Below, in pieces: positions 55,501 through 63,072 of a DNA stretch of 64,000 bases. The DNA comes from UBA9647 sp963739335. Its GTDB lineage: Bacteria; Bacteroidota; Ignavibacteria; UBA10030. The notes below the pieces were generated by a model. It was not told where the DNA came from and did not search any database. It saw only the letters and a program-made list of their open reading frames with translations. The stretch's first letter is position 1. Each line of letters opens with the position of its first letter. The position numbers and the translations under genes were made by a program. The DNA lies in contig CAVUAC010000063.1 in NCBI GenBank assembly GCA_963739335.1, positions 1 to 64,000 on the forward strand. Reading direction: 5' to 3'.

Positions 55501-56347
55501 AATTGTGGATGAATTCATTCGACAGAATTCTCTTAATGAGCGATTCTCTCATCTCTGGGTGTTGCTGCAGATGCACATAAGTGTTGTGTAAGGTGTTGGG
55601 AGTACAGTCGAGGTGAAGAGCATAGCTCAATTCGTTCAGGGCATGACGAATGCTCATCTTGTCTACAGGTTTCTCGCTGAAGGACTCGAGAAAGATCGTG
55701 TCGGAGCTCGAGTTTCTGAGCTCCAAGTAGGTGCGTAGTTTCTTCAGGACCGATGCGTGGAGACGAAGGCTGAACAGCGTGCTAATGATGAGCGACACAG
55801 ATTTCTTGGTTGTGTGAATAGAGGAGAGTCGCAGTGTGCGCAGCTGGTATTTTCGGACTCCGTAGAAGATCATGAGCAACAGGATCAGCTCGTCTCTTCG
55901 ATAGCGGACAACGTCCGAATCCTCTGAAGAGCGTTGGCGCCGATTGAGATAGTGAAAGATTGAGACGATCTGATCTGAGGAGAGAATGCCTCCTCTCACA
56001 GGCGTCACGGCCAGCGTAGCCGCAGGATTGCTATGAATCAGGCCCTGGTTGAGAAGGAACAGGAAGAAGTTTTTGAGGGCGAAGGAAGCACGTTTGACAG
56101 ATGCGAATCTCAATCCGGAACGGGCCAGGGTGTGAAGGTAGTCTTCCAGATCCTTTGTCTGAATTGCGACAATAGAACTAAGGTCAGGGGAATCGGACTG
56201 GCGAGCAGAACGGTGCAAGAAACCATTGACATCTGAAGCATAGGCCTTAATGGTTCTGTCTGACATTTTCTTCTTCCTGAGATATCCTATGAACTCCGTG
56301 AGGGTGACCTCTATGGGTTGTGGTGTTTCCTGAGGGCCCATGAGCAA
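55478..56347 (-). CDS. Tyrosine recombinase-like protein with lost catalytic residues
   Basis: 289 residues. N-terminal SAM-like domain (LTEFIGYLRKKKMSDRTIKA, DLEDYLHTLARSGLRFASVK) as in XerC/D. The box I region is IFYGVRKYQLRTLRLSSI (Arg kept). Box II, normally HxLRHTFATHLL, reads NTLHNTYVHL: the first His is Asn, the Arg is His and the second His is Asn. The LGH stretch and a convincing nucleophilic Tyr are absent. It is probably unable to cut DNA; it could bind a recombination site. It marks the right part of the island and lies divergently from the cassette array. Confidence 0.7.
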   Translation of the reverse strand: MLMGPQETPQPIEVTLTEFIGYLRKKKMSDRTIKAYASDVNGFLHRSARQSDSPDLSSIVAIQTKDLEDYLHTLARSGLRFASVKRASFALKNFFLFLLNQGLIHSNPAATLAVTPVRGGILSSDQIVSIFHYLNRRQRSSEDSDVVRYRRDELILLLMIFYGVRKYQLRTLRLSSIHTTKKSVSLIISTLFSLRLHASVLKKLRTYLELRNSSSDTIFLESFSEKPVDKMSIRHALNELSYALHLDCTPNTLHNTYVHLQQHPEMRESLIKRILSNEFIHNYGAAPNA

Positions 56348-57118
56348 TTGGTCCAGAAAAAAATCTTCTAGAGGGGGTCCTTTTCGCTGTTTTGAGTGAA
56401 ATAACCAGCTCGGGACAGATGGTGGTTATCCAATAACTACTAGTGAGCAGATCACGGTTATTGCCCCGGTTGGGTGCACTTTGTTGATGAGATCACCTGG
56501 ATCTCAAAGAACTGGGCACCAATTAAGAGGAACGAGTGAGGGAAAACAAGCCGGCATTTTTGCCGGATATTTTTGGGGCGGGGGTGGGAACTTTTTCGGT
56601 GAGAAGTGAAACGGAAGAAGGGAGACGGTGGCAAAAGAGCTAGTTGGTGAACCGTGAACCGGAAAGCGTGGACCGTGACGGTGATGCTATTGGATACGTC
56701 GGGTTGTTGAAGAAGAGTATGGTGATTGACTCTAGGGAGTACTTTCTGCTTCAAGAACTGATCGTTCAAACTCTCCTGTAGGCCAGATCAGGCACATCGG
56801 CATTACGGAGAATGGCCTGGAAAAGCACAACTTCTATAGCGGATTGACTTTTAGGTCAGACTGTTCTAGCTTGATGTGAGCGCACCGTGCCCGCGATTGA
56901 CAAACGAGAGTAACTGCGGGAAAGTGGGATTGAGAACCTCCAGATTCGCAAGAATCGATGAAGGAGGTTTTGTGTCTAGGGACGAATAAGACGCGGTACC
57001 ATGTCTACTGTGCCAAGCAAGAAGGAATGACGCAACGCTTAATTGCACGAGTTGTACGCCATGCAGCCCAAGGTGCCGATAGACGTATTTAATCCTCAAT
57101 ATCGTAAAGGTCACCAAT
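56348..57118. other. Intergenic region ahead of the cassette array
   Basis: 770 bp with no supported gene in either strand. Holds the hairpin at 56549-56578 and, at 57036-57058, aacgctta...gttgtacgcc that might be an att-type end. An attI-like site and cassette promoter would be expected here but cannot be proved. Confidence 0.4.
56549..56578. terminator. Bidirectional terminator-like hairpin
   Basis: Stem gccggca/tgccgg around tttt, followed on the plus strand by atatttttgg and on the minus strand by TTGTTTTCC. Confidence 0.6.
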
Positions 57119-57736
57119 ATGCTAATCGATTGCGCTCGTTGTGTTGCAAGAGTCGATGCGAAAATACTCTATAACTACGTCTATCCGCCTTCCGACGAAG
57201 GCGATCCTTACGGCTATTTTCTGTTGGATTGCCCCTCTTGCCACGAGGTCTTGCTGGCGGGTGCGGAACCTGATCCAGATCCGAGTAACCAGTTCGGCTG
57301 GTATGCGGTTCAGCGCCTCTGGCCCGAGCCCAAAGAATCCCTCGACGGTCCGATTCCTCCATTAGCACGCAAAGCTCTTGAAGACGCCCACAAATGTTAC
57401 TCCGCCGGGGTCTATTCTGCTTGCGCGGTGATGTGCGGGAAAGCAATTGAAGCCATCTGCGTCGACAAGACCGGCAAAAAGACTCTGGCCGAAGGCTTAA
57501 GGGAATTGAAGAATCAAAATGTAATCGATGATAGGCTTTTTGCCTGGAGTGAGGTGCTACGAGAGCAACGAAACATAGGAGCGCATGCAGTCGAGGATTC
57601 CACCACGGAAGAGGATGCCAGAGACATCTTGGATTTCGCGACAGCCATCTGCGAATACATCTACGTTCTTTCTGAAAAATACGACCAGTACATCCGACGA
57701 AAATCGAGACACAAGAGACGCACCAGCCAAGATTAG
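57119..57736 (+). CDS. DUF4145/HEPN-like protein with N-terminal zinc ribbon (cassette 1)
   Basis: 205 residues (MLIDCARCVARVDAKILYNY). CxxC near the start and CPSCHEVLL form a ribbon. From about residue 80: ARKALEDAHKCYSAGVYSAC and AVMCGKAIEAICVDKTG, LREQRNIGAHAVEDSTTEED: the RN-x3-GAHA motif is typical of DUF4145, a HEPN-fold family. Members occur in phage defence and restriction neighbourhoods; a ribonuclease function is possible for RxxxxH proteins but here the motif is RNIGAH. First gene before an attC-like site. Confidence 0.8.
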   Translation: MLIDCARCVARVDAKILYNYVYPPSDEGDPYGYFLLDCPSCHEVLLAGAEPDPDPSNQFGWYAVQRLWPEPKESLDGPIPPLARKALEDAHKCYSAGVYSACAVMCGKAIEAICVDKTGKKTLAEGLRELKNQNVIDDRLFAWSEVLREQRNIGAHAVEDSTTEEDARDILDFATAICEYIYVLSEKYDQYIRRKSRHKRRTSQD

Positions 57737-57765
57737 GATTTTGGTGCTTAGTTAGCTGCACGGCT

Positions 57766-57954
57766 TGTAACAAGCGGCAAACCGACGCTCGTGGCTAGTG
57801 CTGGCAAGCTATCATGAAGTCAAATGATTGTGAAACCTATTAGGGGCTCATCCACTCGCTCCCCGAAGGGGTCCTTCGGACAATGCGGTTGCCCTCACAA
57901 TATCAGACAGAAGGTGTTCGCAACGGCACTGCGGTTTGCCTGAACTCGTTATGC
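57766..57954 (+). other. attC-like recombination site 1
   Basis: 5-prime arm taacaagcggcaaaccg and 3-prime arm cggtttgcctgaactcgttatgc are imperfect reverse complements, ends taacaag and gttatgc corresponding to the attC simple sites. Between the arms is variable sequence with gggctcatccactcgctc, also in sites 2, 4 and 5. Confidence 0.82.
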
Positions 57955-57984
57955 GCAATGTTGCATAATAACGGAGACCAATAT

Positions 57985-58725
57985 ATGTGCGAGAACGTTC
58001 TAGCAGGTGTCATATCGAATACCATCTTCTTCGGAATCACCATTGTCATCGGCTGGTCAGCGTTCTTGATAGTTCGACGACGACGACTCCTTAAGTTTTT
58101 TGGAATCGGCGAAACCAAGAGGATAACCGTCTATTTGTCGAACATTCGTGTTGTTGAAGGTGGTTCTGTGGGAACAGACGGGAAGCCGAGGCGTTATGCA
58201 GGCACCACCGTGACTATTGGTGAGGCGGTCCAAGCCAACCTTTTCCCGAATCTTTTCAGCTATCGGATACCTGGTCTGAGTGACAAACCAGGGATTTTGA
58301 AATATCTCATGGTCTCTGATGTTAAGGTCGTCGTCTTGCCTTCCCCACTGAAGGAGGAAGATATCGACAAGACGTCATCCATGATCACGTTTGGCTCACC
58401 GGGATACAATGTCGTATCGCAATGGGCCGAACGAAAGTTCGTGCCACGAATGAAGTTCGTGCAGGACAATAGTCAAATTGCGGTGGACAATCTGCCGAAC
58501 ATTGCCGATGGTAAACAGTCTTTTGTGCAAAGGCTTTATGACTCTGACAACAAGCGATGGGTCTTCTACACGGCAGGCCTGTCTGAGCTTGGAACCATCG
58601 GAGCCGCTTACTTCTTGGCTTCACAATGGCGAAAACTGTATAAGAAATATGGTGCGAAAGATCCGTTCTCTCATATCATTTCGGTTAATCATCAGAATTA
58701 CCAAGATGCAACTGTAGTCGTGTAA
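57985..58725 (+). CDS. Membrane-anchored protein of unknown family (cassette 2)
   Basis: ATG 57985 (MCENVLAGVISNTIFFGITI) has ACGGAG upstream; 246 residues. One N-terminal transmembrane helix followed by RRRR, so the rest is cytoplasmic. Soluble part: KRITVYLSNIRVVEGG, VLPSPLKEEDIDKTSSMITFGSPGYNVVSQ, and FYTAGLSELGTIGAAYFLASQWRKLYKKYG. The alternating strand/helix pattern with glycine loops (FGSPGYN, GLSELGTIGAA) suggests a Rossmann-like nucleotide-binding fold. Not recognised. Its company with defence-like cassettes suggests a sensor or effector. Confidence 0.72.
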   Translation: MCENVLAGVISNTIFFGITIVIGWSAFLIVRRRRLLKFFGIGETKRITVYLSNIRVVEGGSVGTDGKPRRYAGTTVTIGEAVQANLFPNLFSYRIPGLSDKPGILKYLMVSDVKVVVLPSPLKEEDIDKTSSMITFGSPGYNVVSQWAERKFVPRMKFVQDNSQIAVDNLPNIADGKQSFVQRLYDSDNKRWVFYTAGLSELGTIGAAYFLASQWRKLYKKYGAKDPFSHIISVNHQNYQDATVVV

Positions 58726-58748
58726 GACTATTTCATTCGGCAACACTG

Positions 58749-58936
58749 CGCATGACAATCGGCAAACCGGCGCTCGCGGGCTAGAGTGGCAAGGGAAAAA
58801 CCACGTTGGGCTATTGCACTCGCTCAATTGTTTTTTTGGTGTGATTTCTTAGGCTCAGGTAGTACTCGGTCAAGTCTTGGTCACCAAGAACCGCTGGGTG
58901 TAGCCGCGGACTGCGCCACTGGCTTCAATAGAAGGT
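58749..58936 (+). other. attC-like recombination site 2, interrupted by the IS
   Basis: Arm gcatgacaatcggcaaaccggc follows cassette 2; ctcgctcaattg and ggtgtgatttcttaggctc match site 5. The 3-prime arm is degenerate (accgctgggtgtagccgcgg). The IS entered at 58937, directly after. Confidence 0.7.
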
Positions 58937-60146
58937 GAAACCTCTGAAAAACATCTCGTTGATGGTTCTTTGCTTAGTGCCATGTAGAGTTTAAGAGGTC
59001 ATTGGGTGGGAGGAAAATTTAAGAGCTGTTCATGATGATTGAGTTGAATTAGATCAGTAGCACTTTATTATGGTTTTTTGGCCGTTTGGTTGGACGGCTT
59101 TTAGCCCCCGACTAAGCGAAGGCCCCGTTTGAGATTGACACTGATGGCAGCACAGACAACCTGAATCAGATTACGCTTGATCGTGAAGTATTTGAGTCTC
59201 TCGAGATGACACCAGCGTTTCAGATCGTTGATACGTGGTTCGATTGCAGACCGAATCTGCGCTAGGGATTTGTTGCGGCGTTGGTCTTTCGCAGTGAGGG
59301 GATGGTAATGGCATCCCTTGCGTAAGATGCCATTGCGCTTCTGATGTTGCTTCAGATACCGATGATGTTGTTCTGAATCATAGGCTTTATCGGCATAGAC
59401 AACCTTCGTCTGAGGAGGAATCAGCTCTTCGAAGACATGATGATCATGAACGGTAATCGGTGTCAGGCTAATGTGTTCAACCAATCCGGAGCCGTGATCC
59501 ATCGACAGGTGAACCTTCATGCCCTCTTTGGCCTTTCCCTTACGGCTGGTATAGGCAACATCGGGATCGACAAGCTTACCGTTCTTTCTCCTTCGTCCAG
59601 GACGAGTCGCTCCTTACACAATGGTCGAATCGATGATAGTGCCCTTGCGAATGAATAAGCCCTGTTCATCCAGTTGCTCGTTGATCAGGTCGAACAACCG
59701 CCGCTCAATTTTGGCTTGCCGAATCCGTCCACGGAACTTCACGAGCGTGGTGTCATCGACATGGTAACGACGAATATCCTGACCGACCAAGCCTTCAAAG
59801 CTTCGGCGGTCATGCACTTCCTCTACGACCCTCACATCCGACAGGCCATACCATTGTTCCAGCAACAGCATCTTGAACAACATCACGGGGGGAATCGCTG
59901 GTCGCCCTATCTGTCGGTCATACAGGGTTTTCAAGAGAGCTCCGATGCGATTAAAGTCGATGATCTGATCGATCCTATCCAACATCGTGTCCTTCTTGCG
60001 CATCAGATTGTCTTCTTGCATCCCGAACGTCAGTTGCGAATCCTTCTTGAGCATGTCCGTTCCTTCTCTAGTTGATGATGGGAAAAACTCTCCCTCATTG
60101 CTCAAAAAGAAATACAACCATCGTGCCAGACTTTTTCAGAGGTTTC
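58937..60146 (-). mobile_element. IS5/IS1182-like insertion sequence, 1210 bp
   Basis: Terminal inverted repeats gaaacctctgaaaaa at 58937-58951 and its exact complement at 60132-60146 (similarity continues as gatggtt further in). Flanks repeat aaggt (58932-58936 and 60147-60151), a 5-bp target duplication. One transposase gene fills the minus strand. Inserted just upstream of cassette gene 3, in attC site 2. Confidence 0.92.
59101..60054 (-). pseudogene. IS5-family transposase with an in-frame ochre codon
   Basis: ATG 60054 (MLKKDSQLTFGMQEDNLMRK) with AGGAACGGAC upstream. DUF772 region (IDFNRIGALLKTLYDRQIGRP, VMLFKMLLLEQWYGLSD) then IRRYHVDDTTLVKFRGRI and IIDSTIV, followed by TAA at 59616-59614. 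The same frame continues as GATRPGRRRKNGKLVDPDVA and then to VVYADKAYDSEQHHRYLKQH and the DDE-domain end. So a single base change (for example GAA or CAA to TAA) separates two otherwise intact halves of a 317-residue enzyme. It is probably inactive unless the stop is read through. Confidence 0.88.
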
Positions 60147-60159
60147 AAGGTATATACCG

Positions 60160-61323
60160 ATGACACCAGATGAACAATACAGAGATTTGGCAAGAAGGCT
60201 TGAGGAAATTGGCAAAATCCACGCAAAGGTCTTCTCCGAATTCAACACGTCTCTCAGATTCGCCGAATTGAACAGCCTCAAGGTAATTGAACCTCTTATG
60301 AAGGAATTTGATAGAATAAACTCTCTCAAACTTCACTTGCCCGCTGTCGAGAACCTTTTGAATTCCCCCGCTCTTGAAGCTGCTCGTGCTGCTAATCTTG
60401 CGATTTCCAAGTTGTCCGTATCACCTCAAATAGAACTTCTTTCCAAGGAGTTAGGTAGGGCCTCTGAACTATGGAAAGCCCAGCTTGCTCCGATTTCCTT
60501 GGCGACAGAGTTAATTGGCACCTCGTTTCTGGGCATTCAGTCTCAAGTCGCCCGGATGTCTGAGATTTCCCTTCTCGCTGAACGAAGTCTCGCAAACATT
60601 GATTTTGCGAAACTCGGCGGGCTCGCGAACATAGCGCAAGAAATGCAGGATTCCCTTAGAGCTACTCATTTTTCCTTTTCCGATTCCTATTCTCAACTAT
60701 TCAAGTCACTTGAAGATTCTCGCTTGAGCATCCTGTCCGTCGCGCCAGTGGTAACCTCACTCCCCCCGATTGAATTCTATTTTGGAAACAGATTTGTGGA
60801 AGTGATCACGTCCTCGGAGCGTGAGGATTCTGAAGAGGATCAATCCATGTCATTTGACCTTCAGAAAGAGACGAAGGATGATATTGAATCGCATCTTTCC
60901 CGCCTCGACAAATCGTTGATCAAACTCTGGCAAGGAGCAACACAATCAGTGGCTTCCGACAATCCTGATGCCGTTCGTCACTACTCAATTTCGCTGCGAG
61001 AGTTGCTCACCCATATCATACATAGACTGGCTCCAGATGATCAAATCCGAGCTTGGTCCAACGCACCTGAGTTGTACCATGATGGAAAACCTACTCGGAA
61101 GGCAAGGTTGCTCTTCATCTGTCGTGGTATCAACCATCAGCCTTTCAGTCAGTTTCTGCAAAAAGACATCGATTCAACCTTGGCTTGTGTTGATTTATTC
61201 CAGGAAGGGACGCACGCCATTGATCCCGATCTCTCAGCAATCCAACTCGATTTGTTAAGGATTAGAACTGAATCGTCAATTAGGTTCTTAGTTAGGACTT
61301 ACTTTGATGCCAGCGGCGCATAA
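60160..61323 (+). CDS. Putative pPIWI-associated-nuclease/HEPN-type protein (cassette 3)
   Basis: 387 residues. N-terminal 240 are helical with amphipathic repeats (LLSKELGRASELWKAQLAPI). The C-terminal 140 (HYSISLRELLTHIIHRLAPD, WSNAPELYHDGKPTRKARLLFICRGIN, HAIDPDLSAIQLDLLRIRTESS) resemble the domain annotated as predicted pPIWI-associating nuclease or abortive-infection HEPN-like, by memory of conserved positions only. The stop codon TAA is part of the next attC-like site. The gene lies just after the IS, whose insertion could have removed its own cassette boundary or promoter. Defence role inferred. Confidence 0.65.
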   Translation: MTPDEQYRDLARRLEEIGKIHAKVFSEFNTSLRFAELNSLKVIEPLMKEFDRINSLKLHLPAVENLLNSPALEAARAANLAISKLSVSPQIELLSKELGRASELWKAQLAPISLATELIGTSFLGIQSQVARMSEISLLAERSLANIDFAKLGGLANIAQEMQDSLRATHFSFSDSYSQLFKSLEDSRLSILSVAPVVTSLPPIEFYFGNRFVEVITSSEREDSEEDQSMSFDLQKETKDDIESHLSRLDKSLIKLWQGATQSVASDNPDAVRHYSISLRELLTHIIHRLAPDDQIRAWSNAPELYHDGKPTRKARLLFICRGINHQPFSQFLQKDIDSTLACVDLFQEGTHAIDPDLSAIQLDLLRIRTESSIRFLVRTYFDASGA

Positions 61324-61473
61324 CAGGCGTAACCAAGACGCTTATTCATTTGCAAAGGCAATGTCAAAGCTGAGTCTGGATGACGGTTGTATTCGCTCCA
61401 CGGTTTTTGTCGCGGGAGGATTGATTGTTTTGTAGCGGCAAAAGCAACGGCGTTGTTAGAGCAGATGTTATGC
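61317..61473 (+). other. attC-like recombination site 3
   Basis: Arm cgcataacaggcgtaaccaagacgc is matched by rc of ggcgttgttagagcagatgttatgcgtc. Ends taacagg and gttatgc. Shorter (about 157 bp) and less like the other four, with no ctcactcgctc. Confidence 0.72.
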
Positions 61474-61517
61474 GTCGTTGGCTTGCTGCAGTACGGGAAT
61501 AGAATTGGAGGGTACAG

Positions 61518-62087
61518 ATGTCAACCAAAGCATCAACAGTTCTTTGGATCGCCGCAGGCTTTGTGATTCTCGCGCTCCTGTATCTCGTTCAGAGAAAGAC
61601 CAGCGACATCAAGGAGCTCAAATCGCAGATCGATCAAAACAAAGAACTCACTGAGGACGTGCGGCAACGCCTTCTAGATTTGCTTCAGTCAAATCGCGAT
61701 ATCGATCCCCAGGTTGCCCAAGAACTGACACAGATCTGTGGGCTTCTCGAAATCCACCAGGACACAAAAGCGATACTGTCACTCGCCAAGATAATAGAAA
61801 AACTCCTGCGGCAACTGTACCAAGACGATCCCGAATTCCTGGCAAAGAAAAAGACTCCGTCGTTTGCCGACTACCTCGAACACGCGAGGGATAAGAATGT
61901 CATTTCCACAGAAGACTACCATCTCATTTCTGTTCTTCGGCTCATCAGAAACGAAGAGGCACACGAACTCGCTGTGAAGAAAGAACGCAGTCGAATCGTT
62001 GCAGTGCTCATAGCCGGTATCGCCTTTGTGCTTACTCTTAGTCGGTTGCTCAGGAAAAAGTTAGGCGTTGTCGCACCATCGGTCTGA
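61518..62087 (+). CDS. Two-TM HEPN/DUF4145-like protein (cassette 4)
   Basis: 189 residues with a transmembrane helix at each end (TVLWIAAGFVILALLYLVQR; VAVLIAGIAFVLTLSRLL). The middle is helical: AQELTQICGLLEIHQDTKAIL, LAKIIEKLLRQLYQDDPEFL, FADYLEHARDKNVIS, and VLRLIRNEEAHEL, with the RN-x3-H signature typical of HEPN/DUF4145. A hairpin-like membrane anchor places the HEPN-like domain at the inner membrane. Start has GGAGGG at nine bases. Presumed defence or stress cargo. Confidence 0.75.
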   Translation: MSTKASTVLWIAAGFVILALLYLVQRKTSDIKELKSQIDQNKELTEDVRQRLLDLLQSNRDIDPQVAQELTQICGLLEIHQDTKAILSLAKIIEKLLRQLYQDDPEFLAKKKTPSFADYLEHARDKNVISTEDYHLISVLRLIRNEEAHELAVKKERSRIVAVLIAGIAFVLTLSRLLRKKLGVVAPSV

Positions 62088-62141
62088 GATCAAATGACCA
62101 TCCGAGAGGAATTGTGCAACAAACACGCAAGCCAACGAACG

Positions 62142-62311
62142 TATAACAAGCGGCAAACCGGCGCTCGTGGGCTGGTGTTGGCAGGCTATTACGAAACCAA
62201 AGTTGTTGTGAACCTATTTTGGGCTCATTCACTCGCTCAATGCCGTTGCTCACACAATAGTAAATAGTAGGAGTTTGCAACGGCACTGCGGTTTGCCTGA
62301 AATCGTCATGC
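62142..62311 (+). other. attC-like recombination site 4
   Basis: Arm taacaagcggcaaaccggcg identical over 17 bp to site 1; 3-prime arm actgcggtttgcctgaaatcgtcatgc. Middle contains gggctcattcactcgctc. Confidence 0.85.
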
Positions 62312-62368
62312 GTCAGCGGCCTCATTTATTACGTCGCTTTGCGGCGCGCTGGTTTCGGAACTCTTGGA

Positions 62369-62785
62369 ATGTCACTCATGAAATCCTCGACAGCAGGCCA
62401 CGCAAGACAGATTTGGGATGACATCCGTAACGGCATCTTTTCGGTTGAGATGTTGGCCATGATCAACTTGGAGAAGCTCAGGTATCTTGCCACGCGCGAC
62501 AAGACCTATATTGATATGCGAAACTCTTCATCTGCGGAGGTGCTCAAACTCATCGAGAAGCTTCAGTCCGTTCCAGATCTGGTTGTACCAGAGATGAGCG
62601 CCATTGTTCAAGAGATGCCATTGTCTGTGCAATCATTCCTATTTGATCGGTTTCTTTATGTGGATGAATATTTAGAGAAATTAGGTCAGACAGAGTTCTT
62701 CTTCGAGGAGGGTCCACATGAATTCCTCCGTTGGGGTCTTATGGACATATGGGACTCTCGCGAACGCGTCGGAGACTGGCGATGA
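62369..62785 (+). CDS. Small hypothetical protein (cassette 5)
   Basis: ATG 62369 or 62378; about 136 residues. Helical and acidic (VLKLIEKLQSVPDLVVPEMS, LDEYLEKLGQTEFFFEEG-type), with FLRWGLMDIWDSRERVGDWR at the end. No transmembrane segment and no known domain. Lies between two attC-like sites, so it is mobile cargo. The C-terminal Trp/Asp/Arg cluster may be a binding surface. Confidence 0.65.
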   Translation: MSLMKSSTAGHARQIWDDIRNGIFSVEMLAMINLEKLRYLATRDKTYIDMRNSSSAEVLKLIEKLQSVPDLVVPEMSAIVQEMPLSVQSFLFDRFLYVDEYLEKLGQTEFFFEEGPHEFLRWGLMDIWDSRERVGDWR

Positions 62786-62855
62786 TCTTTACTTGCTTCA
62801 TACGATCTCGACAACACGTGCGCCGCAAAGCGAAAAAGAATTGAGGCCGCCCAAC

Positions 62856-63046
62856 GCATAAGATGCGGCAAACCGACGCTTGCGGGCTAAGATTGGCAGA
62901 CTATTCTAAAGGCAAAGATTTGTTGAAGCTGTTTTCGGCTCATTCACTCGCTCAATGGTTTTTGGTGTCAGTAATAGGCTCAGACAAAGCTCATCAGATT
63001 TCAGTGTCACCAAAAACCACTGCGGTTTGTCGGAGACCTTTGTGCA
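62856..63046 (+). other. attC-like recombination site 5
   Basis: Arm gcataagatgcggcaaaccgacgc and 3-prime arm cactgcggtttgtcggagacctttgtgc. The middle shares ggctcattcactcgctcaatgg and ttttggtgtcagtaatagg with sites 2 and 4. Confidence 0.82.
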
Positions 63047-63072
63047 ATGCATCTGCACACCAGAACCTGTAG

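Noticed and set aside
55478..56347. Functional integron integrase IntI
   Set aside because: Catalytic box II is altered and the IntI-specific insertion is missing.
56458..57117. Minus-strand frames of 83-103 codons before the cassette array
   Set aside because: No domain, no convincing start site, overlap with hairpin sequence; left as intergenic.
41000..57118. A complete prophage
   Set aside because: No capsid, terminase, portal or tail gene is visible; the island carries initiator and recombinase only.
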